Positions 8,465 to 18,804 of a stretch of DNA of 64,000 nt are shown here, in pieces. A program made the translations under genes and the position numbers. Origin of the DNA: Paenibacillus ehimensis NBRC 15659 (lineage in GTDB: Bacteria; Bacillota; Bacilli; Paenibacillales; NBRC-103111); contig NZ_BILX01000020.1 of assembly GCF_004000785.1 (NCBI RefSeq), positions 1 to 64,000 on the forward strand, written 5' to 3'. Below the pieces are notes generated by a model. It made no database searches. It saw only the letters and a program-made list of their open reading frames with translations, and was not told the origin of the DNA. Within the stretch, counting starts at the first letter, position 1. Each line of letters starts with the position of its first letter.

Positions 8465-10159
8465 TTATTTGCTGTCCGTACCGGCTGCCGCTTCGCGCTC
8501 GGAAAAGGATAGATCGGTTGCGGCCGCCTGTTGTGCCGTGTCCTTGCTGCTGCGCACCGCCCACCATCTCAACCGCAAACTGGAGCCTTCGGCCGGAGAC
8601 AGCAGCTTCAGCCCGATCCGAAACGTTCCTCTCCGCGGGTAGACGACGGTCCCTACGGATACTTTAGGGAGGCCGATATCGTAATCGCTTCCCTGAAACA
8701 CATCGGAAGCTCCGTAAAATACGCTCTCGTTCACATTCAGAAGATCAGGAATCATATCGTTATCGGCGACCTCCACGCCGACCGTAACCATAACCTGCCC
8801 CGGCCCAAGACCGTGGCTGATCTCGTCCGTATAATAGCTCCGCTCTTGCTTGCCGAACGAAATCATGCCGCTTTTGATGATCCCTCCGGCCAGAGGAAGG
8901 TCCACGACGCCGCTGCCGATGTCTTCTTGAGCGGACTTCTGCTGCGGCAGCCCTAACGTGAAGTCAAAATGGCCCTTGTCCGCCCGGTAGCCTACGGAGA
9001 ACTGCGGCGGCTCGTCCGCTCCCAGCTGATGCACGGAGGCGCCGGCCGTAAACGCCGCCCTGTCGCTGCCGCCGCCCGGCAAGCTGCCGCCTGTTCTCCT
9101 TGCCAGGATGCCCAGCAGAGGGGAATTCGCGATCAGCTCGTTAAACGGCAGCGGCGTCACATGGTCGATGACGTAGCTCGGTCCCATCTGCAGCAGGCTG
9201 ATTTTGGCCAGCACGACCTCCGGCTCCGCCGGCGAGCCCAGCGCCTCGTCCATCGATCGGGACGCATATGCCTCCCACAGCTTCTCTTCCACATCCTCGA
9301 CAATTTCAATCGTCTGCGAACAGGCGGACTCCACCTGAATGCGCCGGTCGCCGATCGTGAGAACCGCCGTACCGGGCTTCGAGCCGAAGTCTCCTTTTTC
9401 CCCGGCGCGTCCGGCTGCCCTTACCGGCCACCGGGCGACGAAATCGTCAGATTTATTGTCCGATGGTACATCGACCCGGATTTTGCCGGCGGTTGCTGAA
9501 CCGGAGCCCTCCACTAATGGAAAAAGCCCGCCGAGCGGTTCGTATTCAAAGGTAATCGGCGGCGTTTGCAGCGTTTTCTCGACCCGGAGCCGGGCTTCGA
9601 ACGCCTCGCCCTCCGTCACATACCGGGGCACGGTTTGCAGCACCCGAACGTGCCCGTCATCGTACAGGACCGCGGTCCCCAGCGCGAACTCGTTCCACTC
9701 GAATTGCGCGGGCTCCGGCGCGTCCTCCCGGATGAACAAGCGGTACCCCTCCACCACCCGGTTATATTCGCTGATCTCATCCGGGCGGGCCGAGCTGTTC
9801 GCCACCGCATGCACGGGCTCTTTGCCCTTCTCGTCATAAGCGATGCACAGGTAGACGTTTTTGGCGTAATCGTTATTGTTGAAGCCCTCCATCATCGAGA
9901 GCTTGAGCGTTACCGGCGAAGAGACGGTAATTTCCCGTCCGAGGCCGTCCAGCGCGAGCCCGGACTGCACCGATACCGACTTGTCGTCCACCGCGACCAC
10001 CTGCAGGCCCGCCACCACACCGCTTCCGAACAGCAGCCGGTTGAGCAGACGCCGCTTGTCGTTGAAATATTTTTGTTCGGATTCGAAATCTCGGACCGTC
10101 AGCAGCTTGCCGTAAAAGTACCGGTTGCGTTCAAACGGAAAAAACCTGGACTTTTTCAT
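8465..10159 (-). CDS. eCIS-conserved baseplate/fibre-type protein (YFYGKLLTVRDF N-terminus)
   Basis: 564 aa. The N-terminus (RNRYFYGKLLTVRDFESEQ followed by NRLLFGSGVVAGLQV) is the hallmark of a protein family regularly encoded at the end of eCIS structural operons, next to tail protein I. The remainder is beta-rich with glycine-rich loops, suggesting an extended peripheral or fibre-like subunit. It begins 28 bases after tail protein I. I know of no established activity; a role in the outer baseplate or in target attachment is inferred. Confidence 0.6.
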   Translation of the reverse strand: MKKSRFFPFERNRYFYGKLLTVRDFESEQKYFNDKRRLLNRLLFGSGVVAGLQVVAVDDKSVSVQSGLALDGLGREITVSSPVTLKLSMMEGFNNNDYAKNVYLCIAYDEKGKEPVHAVANSSARPDEISEYNRVVEGYRLFIREDAPEPAQFEWNEFALGTAVLYDDGHVRVLQTVPRYVTEGEAFEARLRVEKTLQTPPITFEYEPLGGLFPLVEGSGSATAGKIRVDVPSDNKSDDFVARWPVRAAGRAGEKGDFGSKPGTAVLTIGDRRIQVESACSQTIEIVEDVEEKLWEAYASRSMDEALGSPAEPEVVLAKISLLQMGPSYVIDHVTPLPFNELIANSPLLGILARRTGGSLPGGGSDRAAFTAGASVHQLGADEPPQFSVGYRADKGHFDFTLGLPQQKSAQEDIGSGVVDLPLAGGIIKSGMISFGKQERSYYTDEISHGLGPGQVMVTVGVEVADNDMIPDLLNVNESVFYGASDVFQGSDYDIGLPKVSVGTVVYPRRGTFRIGLKLLSPAEGSSLRLRWWAVRSSKDTAQQAAATDLSFSEREAAAGTDSK

Positions 10160-10187
10160 GCTCCGCTTCCTCTTTCATCATTTAATG

Positions 10188-12269
10188 TTATTCAAGCTCC
10201 GAATCGAGACCGAGTCTCGTATGAATGTCCATGCGGTTGTCGCGCTCCACATCGATCAGCACCGTATGGTAGGGCAGGGTGGCGCGATGGTCCAGCTTCA
10301 GCCAAGACGGCTCGGCCAAAGTCGTATTGATGCCGAGATACGTATGCATATCCATATTCATCCACGGCTGCAGCACAACCAGCTTAGCCTCCGTGAAGGC
10401 CGGCTTCTGGGCGTCCAGCAGTTGCTGCAGCACATATTTTTGTTTATCCGATGCGGCATGCTCCGGTTTCACCAGCACGCAGAATGTGTAGGGATCGTCG
10501 CTGTACAGCCGGCTTGCGGTTTCGCGGAACTCGGCATTTTCCAGCAAGTGCCGGATTTGAAAATGCTCGATAATCATCGGCGCCTCGCCCGTGTAAATCT
10601 CCACCATCCGCGATATGGCCGCCCGGGTCCCCCGGAACCGGTATAAGTCGGGGGCTTCGCGCATCCATAATCGCAGCTGCTGCTCCGTCCAGTGCTCATC
10701 CGGCGAAAGGCCCAGCCACGAGGCAAGCCAACGCAGGTAAGGGCCGTCGGTCGCGTCCGGGTCGAAATAGCGCGCGATTCCGGCGATCGTCTCGTCCATA
10801 TCCTCCATGAAGGTCGCAAACAGCGATAAATATCGTTCCAGAAAGCTCCGGCTCTTCTCGTCCTCCTGGTACACGGCCGGCAGATACGATAAATAGGACA
10901 TGCGCGGATCGTAAATGCGAAGCCTGCGAAGCAGCGGGGAGGCCGTTTCGCTGCCGACCCACTCCAGCTTTAACCATAAGTACCGCCCCTTCGCCGACAC
11001 CAGCAGCGCATCCTGCGGATTCGTCAGCGTATGCGTCCACAGCGGTTTCAAAGTTTGCAGCTTCTCCTCGGCCGGGATGTCGGGATCGGAGATATATTGA
11101 TCCAGATCGAGCACGCGTCCGCCGAGCGCCACCGTTTTACGGTCGGATGCGAACCAGGACAGACGCAGCTGCAGCCCCTCTTCCACGTCTGCCTCCAGCA
11201 CCGCTTTGTGCCACTCGTTCTCGCTGCGGGTGCTGTCCAGAGAGCAGGAGATCCATGTTCCTTCGTAGCGGCCATTCCCGCAGGAATTCGTGCGGGGCAG
11301 CAACTGCAGCACGGTGACGGTCGCTTCGGCGCGGTTCCAGGCATAGAGCTGTCCACTCGCATTCGTCAGCAGCTTGTCGGACCGGCCGTGGTACGAGGCC
11401 ATCGGCCGGACGGTGCATTGTTCTCCGGACATTTCGGCCAGGAGCAGGGTATGCCGGTTATCGCCGGCCGCTTCGCCCGAGGCGTCCCCGATAAACAAAC
11501 TTCCCCGTCCGTCAAGCGCGATGCCCGAAGGCGTTGGCTGCCGGACGGCTTCGCTAAACCACTCCGGCTCGCTGCCGTCCGGCAGGCGAAGCAGCCGCCC
11601 TGTCCCGGTATCCAGCAGCCAGGCGGTCCCGTCCTCCGTTCCCGCCAGTTGAAACCGGCCCTGCAGCGCTGCAAGCGGCGCTTCCATTCCTTCAGGCAGC
11701 ACCCGGGCCGAATCGATCTCCGTTTCCGCCAGCAGCTGACCTGAGGAACCGAGCCTCAGCAAGACGATTCTGCTGTCATCCGCCATGGCGAGCACCAGAA
11801 AACACCCGCCCGCCTGAGTTGCGCTCAAGGGATATAGCCTTTCTCCACGGTAATCACCGTAGCTCCATACCGCCTGACTGTTGGCGGCATGAAAGGCAAT
11901 AAGCGGCGTATCGGCATAGGGATCTGCGGCCAGCACCGTATCTCCTGCGGCCGCCAAATAAGCGGAGGAGGTGAATATGCCGTGCCCTTCGCGCAGCAGC
12001 GGCTCCAGATGACGGTTATCCGGATCGTAAAGCCACAAGGCGGCGGACTCATCCAGCAAATAGATGCGGTCCTGCCGGCCGGGAGCCAAATCCGCAATCG
12101 CTCCGGGTCCCTCGACTTCCCATTCCGACAGTGAAATTTTCGCCGCAATGCCGTACTGCTCCGTTTGCTTGAGTGCCAATCCGGCGGAATCGATGCTGAC
12201 GTTGCAGGTCATTCCCCGTTTCCAGTCCGACGGCTTGTTCAGCGAGAAAAAACGGAAAGGTCCCATCAT
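10188..12269 (-). CDS. Tail protein I-like baseplate protein with N-terminal propeller
   Basis: 693 aa. Residues about 1-440 are a beta-rich, propeller-like region. The C-terminal part (from about 460: YLSYLPAVYQEDEKSRSFLE, then FDPDATDGPYLRWLASWLGL and YRFRGTRAAI) matches the TIGR02242/phage tail protein I family that links baseplate wedges to fibres. It ends with a short beta region. The start has two ATG codons in tandem after AAAGGGGCGGG. It lies 16 bases after the upstream baseplate gene, consistent with tight co-translation of baseplate parts. Confidence 0.75.
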   Translation of the reverse strand: MMGPFRFFSLNKPSDWKRGMTCNVSIDSAGLALKQTEQYGIAAKISLSEWEVEGPGAIADLAPGRQDRIYLLDESAALWLYDPDNRHLEPLLREGHGIFTSSAYLAAAGDTVLAADPYADTPLIAFHAANSQAVWSYGDYRGERLYPLSATQAGGCFLVLAMADDSRIVLLRLGSSGQLLAETEIDSARVLPEGMEAPLAALQGRFQLAGTEDGTAWLLDTGTGRLLRLPDGSEPEWFSEAVRQPTPSGIALDGRGSLFIGDASGEAAGDNRHTLLLAEMSGEQCTVRPMASYHGRSDKLLTNASGQLYAWNRAEATVTVLQLLPRTNSCGNGRYEGTWISCSLDSTRSENEWHKAVLEADVEEGLQLRLSWFASDRKTVALGGRVLDLDQYISDPDIPAEEKLQTLKPLWTHTLTNPQDALLVSAKGRYLWLKLEWVGSETASPLLRRLRIYDPRMSYLSYLPAVYQEDEKSRSFLERYLSLFATFMEDMDETIAGIARYFDPDATDGPYLRWLASWLGLSPDEHWTEQQLRLWMREAPDLYRFRGTRAAISRMVEIYTGEAPMIIEHFQIRHLLENAEFRETASRLYSDDPYTFCVLVKPEHAASDKQKYVLQQLLDAQKPAFTEAKLVVLQPWMNMDMHTYLGINTTLAEPSWLKLDHRATLPYHTVLIDVERDNRMDIHTRLGLDSELE

Positions 12270-12285
12270 GCGCCCGCCCCTTTCG

Positions 12286-14541
12286 TTACAGCTCGGTCAA
12301 GCTGATCAGTTCAATATCATGCTCTCCGGAATACACGAGCCCATGCGGCGGGATTTGAATATCGCCGTCGGCATCTTTGTGAAATCCTTTGCCTTCGGCC
12401 GAAATCCATAAGTCCTGAATGTAGCTGACTCCTGGAATCCGATTGATGACGCCGTAAATGTCTCCCTTGTACACGGTCCGCCCGAAAGCCCAGCCGCTCG
12501 TTCCGTCCTTGTTGTCGAAAGGCTGCAGCAATCGGGTTAGCTCCCGGATGACGATGTTTGTTTCGTCCTTGAACGAAGCCTCTACCACAATAACGGCATG
12601 CACGCTAATCCCGATATATTCCGGCGGCAAAATTTGAATATCCGTCGTTATCATCCGGTGCTTGTCCAGATGCCGTCTCACGGTTTCCATAAAGCCGCGG
12701 CTCGGCAACGGCTTCGGCGATTCGCTGTAGGGCACCACCACGACGGAAAGGGCCGCCGGCGCCCGATCCGCAGGATACTGCTTCAGCCCTTTGCGGAATA
12801 AAGGCAGCGCCCGCGCTCTGGCTACGCGAAGGCCCGGCGTATGCAGCACGATCCGCTCCACGTCCTCCGCCGTTACGGCCGTTGCGGGCTGCTGGAGCTC
12901 CCTTCTCGCTCTCAGCTTGGCCTCCTCCAGCGTTTCCGGAGCGCAGCCGCCGGAAGCGACCGTCCGGTTCACGGGACGCACAAGCTCCACCTCCGGCCAC
13001 GGCTCGGCCAGACGTTGCATCAAAGCGGCGTTAATATTCCCGGATACGCCTTCGGTCGAACGAAGTGAAATCACGACGATGTTCGGCTCGTCGGATGGCG
13101 GAGGCGCCATTCCTTTCTCGTTGTTGCCGAAGAGGACGGTCCCGTTCAGCGGATCGAGAAGAAAATGCCGGTCGGCCGGACCGGACCGGTCAAAATCGTC
13201 GACCCGGTGCCAGTCATACCACAGCCAATCGCCGGATACAGGGTCTTTTTCCCCGATTTGAAGCCGGAATGCTTCGGCAACGACGGAAGCGCAAGGAAGC
13301 TCGAAGCGCTGATGGGGCAGCCCGTTTCCGGCGCCGAGCCTCCGCTGATCGCGAAACCGTCCGGAATGGCAAATGACCCTTACCCGTGCAAGGCCGTCCG
13401 GCGGTATCTGTCCGTCCGCACCAGCCCCGAAAGCGATCCGAACCGTCTTGCTCTCGCGGTTGCGGCTTAAAGCGTAAGCTTTCCTTTGCTCCCCAGGGAC
13501 AAGAGGCGGCAGCTCGCCAGCCTCGCTCCATTCCTCCCAGACCCCTTGGTCCTCCGTACGCACTTGAATCCGCAACGCGCCAAAGAAAGCCAAATAATGA
13601 CTGATTTCCAGCGATTGTCCTTGTCCACTCGATCCGTCCCAGTCGAACTCCTCCATCAGACTCCAGGTGTCGTACTGGAAGGCGGTCACCGCATTGAACG
13701 CCACATGCTCGATCTTGGGCGGAAGCTCGAAGCCCGGTTCGACGACCTCGCAGCAGATCCAATACCGCTCCCGGTCCGACGCCGGTCCGACGATACTCGG
13801 CTGCATAGGCCGCTCCAGCCGGAACAACAGCTTGCCGCTTTGCGACAAATGGTTCGTCTCGTCCCGCCGCAAAACGATCGGCTGCCAGTCCGCCGGAAGT
13901 CCCTCTCCGCTGTCGCCGAACATCCGCCACGCCAGCCTGGCCGAAGGAATGCGTTCCCTTTCGGTGTCCTGCACCGGAACGATTGGATAATTCTCGTATA
14001 ACCGGATCGACAGGGTAAGCAGCCGATTCGTCGGCAGCGGTTCGGCGAATCCGATGTACAATCGGCAGCCCGCTTCCGCTTTGGCCCCGAATGCCGGAAA
14101 CGATACGTTGCGCCCTTCGTTGGAAGCGGTATAGTCGAAATAACCGGAGTCGGTGGAGACCATCAGCTTGTCCGGGATGGCAGGAACGAGCAGGAGCGGC
14201 TCCGCCGTCTCGAAGATCAGCCCGCCCGCTAACAGCTTGGTTCCTCGGGGAAGCTTGGATTGTACGGCGACGCCTTCGAATTGAACTTCGACCGAAGCCG
14301 GTACGGCTCCCTTGGGCTTCACGCCAAGCAGCTTGAGAAATTTCAGCTCGTTGGCTTCGGTAACCCGGTTTAAGTAATACTGCTGCATCTCGATAAGCCA
14401 AGTCAGCATTTCGAGCATCGTCATGCCCGGATCATGCGCGTTCTCGTCGGTCCATGCCGGATAAAGCGCAGGGATTTGCTTCCGGGCCGCCTCCACCATG
14501 TGCTCGTACAGGCGGTCATCCAAATTCGGCAGCTTGAGCAC
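12286..14541 (-). CDS. Baseplate assembly protein (J-like, TIGR02243 type), copy 1
   Basis: 751 aa. The N-terminus (YPAWTDENAHDPGMTMLEMLTWLIEM) and the later segment ending in SGGCAPETLEEAKLRARRELQ..AVTAEDVERIVL are typical of putative baseplate assembly proteins related to T4 gp6 / P2 J, which form the wedges around the hub. GTG start with a strong GGGAGGGAGG site six to nine bases before it. Paired with the larger J-like protein directly upstream; two such proteins are usual in eCIS baseplates. Confidence 0.8.
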   Translation of the reverse strand: MLKLPNLDDRLYEHMVEAARKQIPALYPAWTDENAHDPGMTMLEMLTWLIEMQQYYLNRVTEANELKFLKLLGVKPKGAVPASVEVQFEGVAVQSKLPRGTKLLAGGLIFETAEPLLLVPAIPDKLMVSTDSGYFDYTASNEGRNVSFPAFGAKAEAGCRLYIGFAEPLPTNRLLTLSIRLYENYPIVPVQDTERERIPSARLAWRMFGDSGEGLPADWQPIVLRRDETNHLSQSGKLLFRLERPMQPSIVGPASDRERYWICCEVVEPGFELPPKIEHVAFNAVTAFQYDTWSLMEEFDWDGSSGQGQSLEISHYLAFFGALRIQVRTEDQGVWEEWSEAGELPPLVPGEQRKAYALSRNRESKTVRIAFGAGADGQIPPDGLARVRVICHSGRFRDQRRLGAGNGLPHQRFELPCASVVAEAFRLQIGEKDPVSGDWLWYDWHRVDDFDRSGPADRHFLLDPLNGTVLFGNNEKGMAPPPSDEPNIVVISLRSTEGVSGNINAALMQRLAEPWPEVELVRPVNRTVASGGCAPETLEEAKLRARRELQQPATAVTAEDVERIVLHTPGLRVARARALPLFRKGLKQYPADRAPAALSVVVVPYSESPKPLPSRGFMETVRRHLDKHRMITTDIQILPPEYIGISVHAVIVVEASFKDETNIVIRELTRLLQPFDNKDGTSGWAFGRTVYKGDIYGVINRIPGVSYIQDLWISAEGKGFHKDADGDIQIPPHGLVYSGEHDIELISLTEL

Positions 14542-14561
14542 GCTTGCTTACCTCCCTCCCT

Positions 14562-17500
14562 TTAAACGATCTCGATAGCCAGCTTATGGATGCCTTCGGT
14601 AATGAGTCCGTGCGGAACCAGGGACATGTTCTCGGGCGGCAGCTCCGTGCGCTCTCCGTCCTCCAGCTTCGTTACCGTCATCGTCAGACGGTCGACATGA
14701 TGGATCGACCCGATGGACTTCAGCAGCGCATAGAACATGGACAGGTGCAGCGGCTTGCCGATTTCCCATCCGTTTCCGTTCAAGCCTCCGTACAGCGGAT
14801 GCAGGAACCGGCTGATTTTGCCAAGCGCCTGACTTTCAACCGCAGCCGCTTCCTCTATGCTTTTCACGGCCAACACCGCTTGCGCGCCGATCTCCAGCCA
14901 GGCAGGCCCGATCACTTGAATGCTGCCCGGGAAAGCCGTCGGATAAGCTGCCCGCTCCCGGAGATAGCGCTCGACCCGCTTTTTCAGCTCGACAAAAGGC
15001 GGGCCTTCCGCAAAGCCTGTTTTCGGCAGGACGACCAGCGTGACGCAGCCCCTTTCTTTCTCCATGCGGACGTTGCGGCCGGGCAGGCATTTCACCTTGC
15101 CGATGCCCGGATAAGCTTCCCGCACGAGCCATTCATAATCCTCCGCGGTCACCGCGCGCCCCCGGTGCTTGACCAGCTGCGGCCCGCGTTTCAGCGCCTC
15201 CTGCAGCGATTCGGGCTCGCAGCCGCCGGAAGCGGGCTCGTGGTTCACGACGCTCTGGATGAAGGCAATGGACGTTTGCAGCTGGTTGATCGCCAGCCGG
15301 TCCAAATTTCCCCGTGCTCCTCCGCCGGTCTTGTAGTTCACCTTGATCCGTTCGATATCCGAGTTGGGAAGACGCTTGCCGTGAACCCCGTCCCCGAAAT
15401 AGATCCGGCCGGTCGAACGGTCAATCCGGTAGTGACGGTCGGCCGGACCCGAATTGAGGAAATTCGCCACCGGCTCGTAGCGGATCCAGCACTTCAGCAC
15501 TTGGCCTTCCGAATCCCGCACGATGTCCGCCCATTCTTCGGCAGGCCCCAGCCCGGCCAGCTCTTCCTCGGTCAAATGCCCGGTTTCGTCCACCCACACT
15601 TCCTCCGAAATGACCGGTGTGCGGGCCAGGACGACGGCGGGCGTCTCATCGGGGAATTCGCCGGCGGCCGACGCCTGCGGCGTTTCCTGCTTGACCGTCT
15701 CCTGTTGGGTCGCCGCCACAGTGTTCAAATGGACCCCCCGGACTTGCGGACAGGGGCTCGGCGGGCCGTCCGAATCGAACCTTGCGTCCTTATTCACCGC
15801 GCGAATCCAGTACCGGTCCCGACCCCACATCCGAAGCTCCGCCAAGTCGGACGGCGAATAAAAAAGAACCGTCCCGCTTTGCGTAAACCCGTTCGTGCCA
15901 TCCGTCGTTTTCAACGGACGCCAGCTTCCCGCGCCCGTCCCATATTCCCACTCGATAAGCGGGATGTCGCCGGACGCCGCTTTTTGCGTTAATACGGAAA
16001 AATATAGACTGATCGGCCCGCGGACGGGAGCCCGGTCAAATCCGAAATAAACGGCCGGCTTGCCGCCTTCCGGCAGCCGGAAAGGAGCAAAGGGACGGCC
16101 GGTGCCCCCGGTTAGAGCAGAGAAGTCCCGGCTCTCCGCGTTGTTGCGGGTCCAGCACGCTTCAGGAGGGTAGAGCGGCTCGTCGTAAGCGTATTTCAGC
16201 CGGACCTGCTCGATCCAGGGCGACAAATAAACCGCGTTGGCCGAATACAAATGCTCGATATGCAAAATCCGCGCGCGAATCCAGTAGTTCCATTCCGAAT
16301 TGACGAACGTCTGCTCCAGGTCGGCCGGACAACCAAAGGCAAACTCCGCGCGGCCCTCCACAGGGTGATAAAACAGCGTTTCCGCCGCTGCCGGAACAGG
16401 CAGCCTCACCCAGGCCGAACCGTTCCAATATTCCCAAACGACGCGGGTGATCGAAACCGGATCGGGGATATCGATCTTGTCCATGTCTTTCTTCTTCATG
16501 ATCGGCTTCCAGTCGATGTGCGGCGGCTTCTCCGGGATCAGCCGGTGCTCTCTGCGCGATAAACGGAAGCTGACCGTTATTTTGCCGCCCCGCTTGCTGA
16601 GCGGTTCCGCGCAAGCGGCATAAAACGTCCCGAACGGCGCGAACAAATCCCCGAACGGGTAACCGCCTCCCGAATCGATTTGGATATCGCCGAAATACAT
16701 CCGCTCCGGCTCGATCCCGCCGTTGCCGTGCAGGTCCGCATAATCCGCCTTGAGTCGCAGTCCGTCCAGCTCCAGCTCCGCCAGATCGGGGGTGCCCGCA
16801 GCTCTGCCGAGCGAACGAGCCTTGCACCGCAGCCATCTTCCGGCGCCTTCCTCCAGCTCCGTTTCTTCCCAAGGGGCAAGCGAACGTTTGGTCAAAATCA
16901 AGCGGTTTCCCCGGCTTTCCACCTCGTCGAACGGAACCCAGGCCCCGCCCGAGGTATAGCTCCACGTCACCGCCCTGCTGTCCGCCAAACGTTCCGATAA
17001 GGCGGCCTCCATGAACCGCTTCAGCGAATGCGTCAGCTCCAGCTCGATTCTTGCCTCGTGCCGCAGCCGGAACAAGTGGTCGTGCTTCAGAAGCAGACTG
17101 TGCTCCTGCACGTCGCCCTCCGCCTCGAACCGGAACAGCGCCGCCGGCTGTTCCTCTCCCGAGGGAATGTCAAGCCGAACGATCCGGTCGTGGCGGACGC
17201 TCACATTGTACACGTCCGTTAGACGGGCGGGCGTCACCATGACGGGATGCGCCGTTTCGAAGATGACCGGCTCCCCGCCCTCCGGAGACGTGCCGGCCAC
17301 CTTCGTTCCTTTTGGCACCGGAACGGTCTCCTGCGCTCCCTCGCTTAAATAAAAGGTAAGGTAGCCCTTGGCCGGAAGGGAGGACTGCTGGGACACATCC
17401 AGCATATTGAGGAAAGCGACGAAATTTTTATGCGGGACTTGGTTGAGCCTGGAGATATTGTCCCCCAGCATCCTCGCGAACAGCAGAAACAACGCCGTTC

Positions 17501-17615
17501 CCGGATCGGGGTCCTCCGGCGTGAATCTCCATTCAGGCGTATAGAAGGGCGTCATCTCCTGCATTTGTCGAATCAGCGCCGGGACATCCCGGGCATCGAT
17601 CGGAGGAACCCGCAT
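14562..17615 (-). CDS. Large baseplate assembly protein (J-like), copy 2
   Basis: 1017 aa. It starts with the same fold as copy 1 (PFYTPEWRFTPEDPDPGTALFLLFARMLGDNISRLNQ) and carries the segment SGGCEPESLQEALKRGPQLV..AVTAEDYEWLVREA seen in baseplate J relatives. The middle third is enlarged with beta-rich inserted segments compared with copy 1. ATG start preceded by GGAAAGGAGGCGG. Together with gp25 upstream and copy 1 downstream it should form the wedge ring that holds hub, sheath and fibres. Confidence 0.8.
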   Translation of the reverse strand: MRVPPIDARDVPALIRQMQEMTPFYTPEWRFTPEDPDPGTALFLLFARMLGDNISRLNQVPHKNFVAFLNMLDVSQQSSLPAKGYLTFYLSEGAQETVPVPKGTKVAGTSPEGGEPVIFETAHPVMVTPARLTDVYNVSVRHDRIVRLDIPSGEEQPAALFRFEAEGDVQEHSLLLKHDHLFRLRHEARIELELTHSLKRFMEAALSERLADSRAVTWSYTSGGAWVPFDEVESRGNRLILTKRSLAPWEETELEEGAGRWLRCKARSLGRAAGTPDLAELELDGLRLKADYADLHGNGGIEPERMYFGDIQIDSGGGYPFGDLFAPFGTFYAACAEPLSKRGGKITVSFRLSRREHRLIPEKPPHIDWKPIMKKKDMDKIDIPDPVSITRVVWEYWNGSAWVRLPVPAAAETLFYHPVEGRAEFAFGCPADLEQTFVNSEWNYWIRARILHIEHLYSANAVYLSPWIEQVRLKYAYDEPLYPPEACWTRNNAESRDFSALTGGTGRPFAPFRLPEGGKPAVYFGFDRAPVRGPISLYFSVLTQKAASGDIPLIEWEYGTGAGSWRPLKTTDGTNGFTQSGTVLFYSPSDLAELRMWGRDRYWIRAVNKDARFDSDGPPSPCPQVRGVHLNTVAATQQETVKQETPQASAAGEFPDETPAVVLARTPVISEEVWVDETGHLTEEELAGLGPAEEWADIVRDSEGQVLKCWIRYEPVANFLNSGPADRHYRIDRSTGRIYFGDGVHGKRLPNSDIERIKVNYKTGGGARGNLDRLAINQLQTSIAFIQSVVNHEPASGGCEPESLQEALKRGPQLVKHRGRAVTAEDYEWLVREAYPGIGKVKCLPGRNVRMEKERGCVTLVVLPKTGFAEGPPFVELKKRVERYLRERAAYPTAFPGSIQVIGPAWLEIGAQAVLAVKSIEEAAAVESQALGKISRFLHPLYGGLNGNGWEIGKPLHLSMFYALLKSIGSIHHVDRLTMTVTKLEDGERTELPPENMSLVPHGLITEGIHKLAIEIV

Positions 17616-17651
17616 CCGTGAACCGCCTCCTTTCCCAGCCTATTCGGCTGC

Positions 17652-18050
17652 TCATTTCGTGCCTTCATGAATGTAGAACGGATACACCTGATTAAATAGG
17701 TTGTTCGTCGACCGGACCTCGTACCGGATACGGATCATCACTTTACCGGGATCGTCCGTATCCGGCTCCGCCCGGACCTCGACCTCGTGCACCCGGGGCT
17801 CCCAGACGCGGATCGCTTCCGCGATCTCCGACTCCAACAGATGCATCGTCGTCTCGTCCGTCGATCCGAACAGAAAGCGCGCCACGCCGCAGCCGAAATC
17901 CGGCCTCATCACACGCTCCCCTTTGCCGGTCCATACAATAATGCGAATCGCTTCCGCGATGTCCTCTTCATATTCGGACATTTTGACCCGGCCGGTCACC
18001 TCGTCCACTTCGACGGGGAACTTCCATCCTCTGCCCAAAAACGACTTCAC
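17652..18050 (-). CDS. GPW/gp25 baseplate wedge protein
   Basis: 132 aa, GTG start with AAGGGAGG seven bases upstream. It has the short GPW/gp25 fold (RGWKFPVEVDEVTGRV, then RIIVWTGKGERVMRPDFGCGV and IRVWEPRVHEVEV). In T4 and other contractile systems gp25 sits between the baseplate and the first sheath ring and helps to start sheath assembly. Position between the spike gene and the J-like genes is the standard order. Confidence 0.88.
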   Translation of the reverse strand: MKSFLGRGWKFPVEVDEVTGRVKMSEYEEDIAEAIRIIVWTGKGERVMRPDFGCGVARFLFGSTDETTMHLLESEIAEAIRVWEPRVHEVEVRAEPDTDDPGKVMIRIRYEVRSTNNLFNQVYPFYIHEGTK

Positions 18051-18071
18051 CCGTGCGCCTCCCTTGGCCGA

Positions 18072-18803
18072 TTAGTTGATTTTGACCAGGCTGCCCTTAA
18101 TGTTCACGACCCCGTCCGATTTGATATCGACGGAGGCGCTGCCTTTCAGCGCCAGACTCGCGGAAGCCTCGATGTTGACCTGGGTCGATTTGACGGTAAT
18201 TTGCTTGCTGCTCTCAATCTGGATATCGCCCTTGGCGCTCATCGTAATGACTGAAGTGCCCGACGTGATTTTAATTTCGTTCGCGGACCCGCCTTGAACG
18301 ACAATGGAATGGTTTCCGCTGGAATCGGCGATTTTGACCGAGCTTTCCTTATCCAGCAGCTCGACGATCTGGCCTTTTTGGGTCTTGACCGTGATCTTGC
18401 CTTCCGTGTCATTGTCGTCAAAAATCAGCTCATGGCCCGCCCGCGACTTGAATTTGCGCACGTCGTTCTTGTCGTTCTTCCCCTCGGGAGAAGGGTCCTT
18501 CTTATTCCAAAGCGTGCCGATCACATAAGGCTGCCGGGCCTCCCCGAGATGAAAGGCGACCAGCACCTCGTCCCCTACCTCCGGAATGAACAGCGTTCCG
18601 CGGTCTTTCCCGGCCATCAGCGTGGCGATCCGGGTCCAATCGGTTTCCGTCTCCCCTTCGCGCAGCGGGAGCTTCAGCTTGACCCTGGCCAGGTTTTCCG
18701 GGTCCTTGTTGTCCGTCACGACAGCCACCATCACGCCGTTGATCTTCGGCGTCAGCGATTCCAACGCCTCGTTCGGATTGAATGAGAAAGGAAACTCGTT
18801 CAT
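18072..18803 (-). CDS. VgrG/gpV-like spike protein
   Basis: 243 aa from ATG 18803, which overlaps the end of the hub gene; an in-frame ATG at 18818 lies too close to its only ribosome site. Residues about 25-110 form the OB-fold of gp5/VgrG (VTDNKDPENLARVKLKLPL, then IPEVGDEVLVAFHLGEARQPYVIGTLW). Residues about 145-243 are a repetitive triple beta-helix needle (SSKQITVKSTQVNIEASASL). No PAAR or effector domain is fused to the end, so a separate tip is expected and the DUF4280 gene fits. Confidence 0.88.
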   Translation of the reverse strand: MNEFPFSFNPNEALESLTPKINGVMVAVVTDNKDPENLARVKLKLPLREGETETDWTRIATLMAGKDRGTLFIPEVGDEVLVAFHLGEARQPYVIGTLWNKKDPSPEGKNDKNDVRKFKSRAGHELIFDDNDTEGKITVKTQKGQIVELLDKESSVKIADSSGNHSIVVQGGSANEIKITSGTSVITMSAKGDIQIESSKQITVKSTQVNIEASASLALKGSASVDIKSDGVVNIKGSLVKIN

Positions 18804-18804
18804 G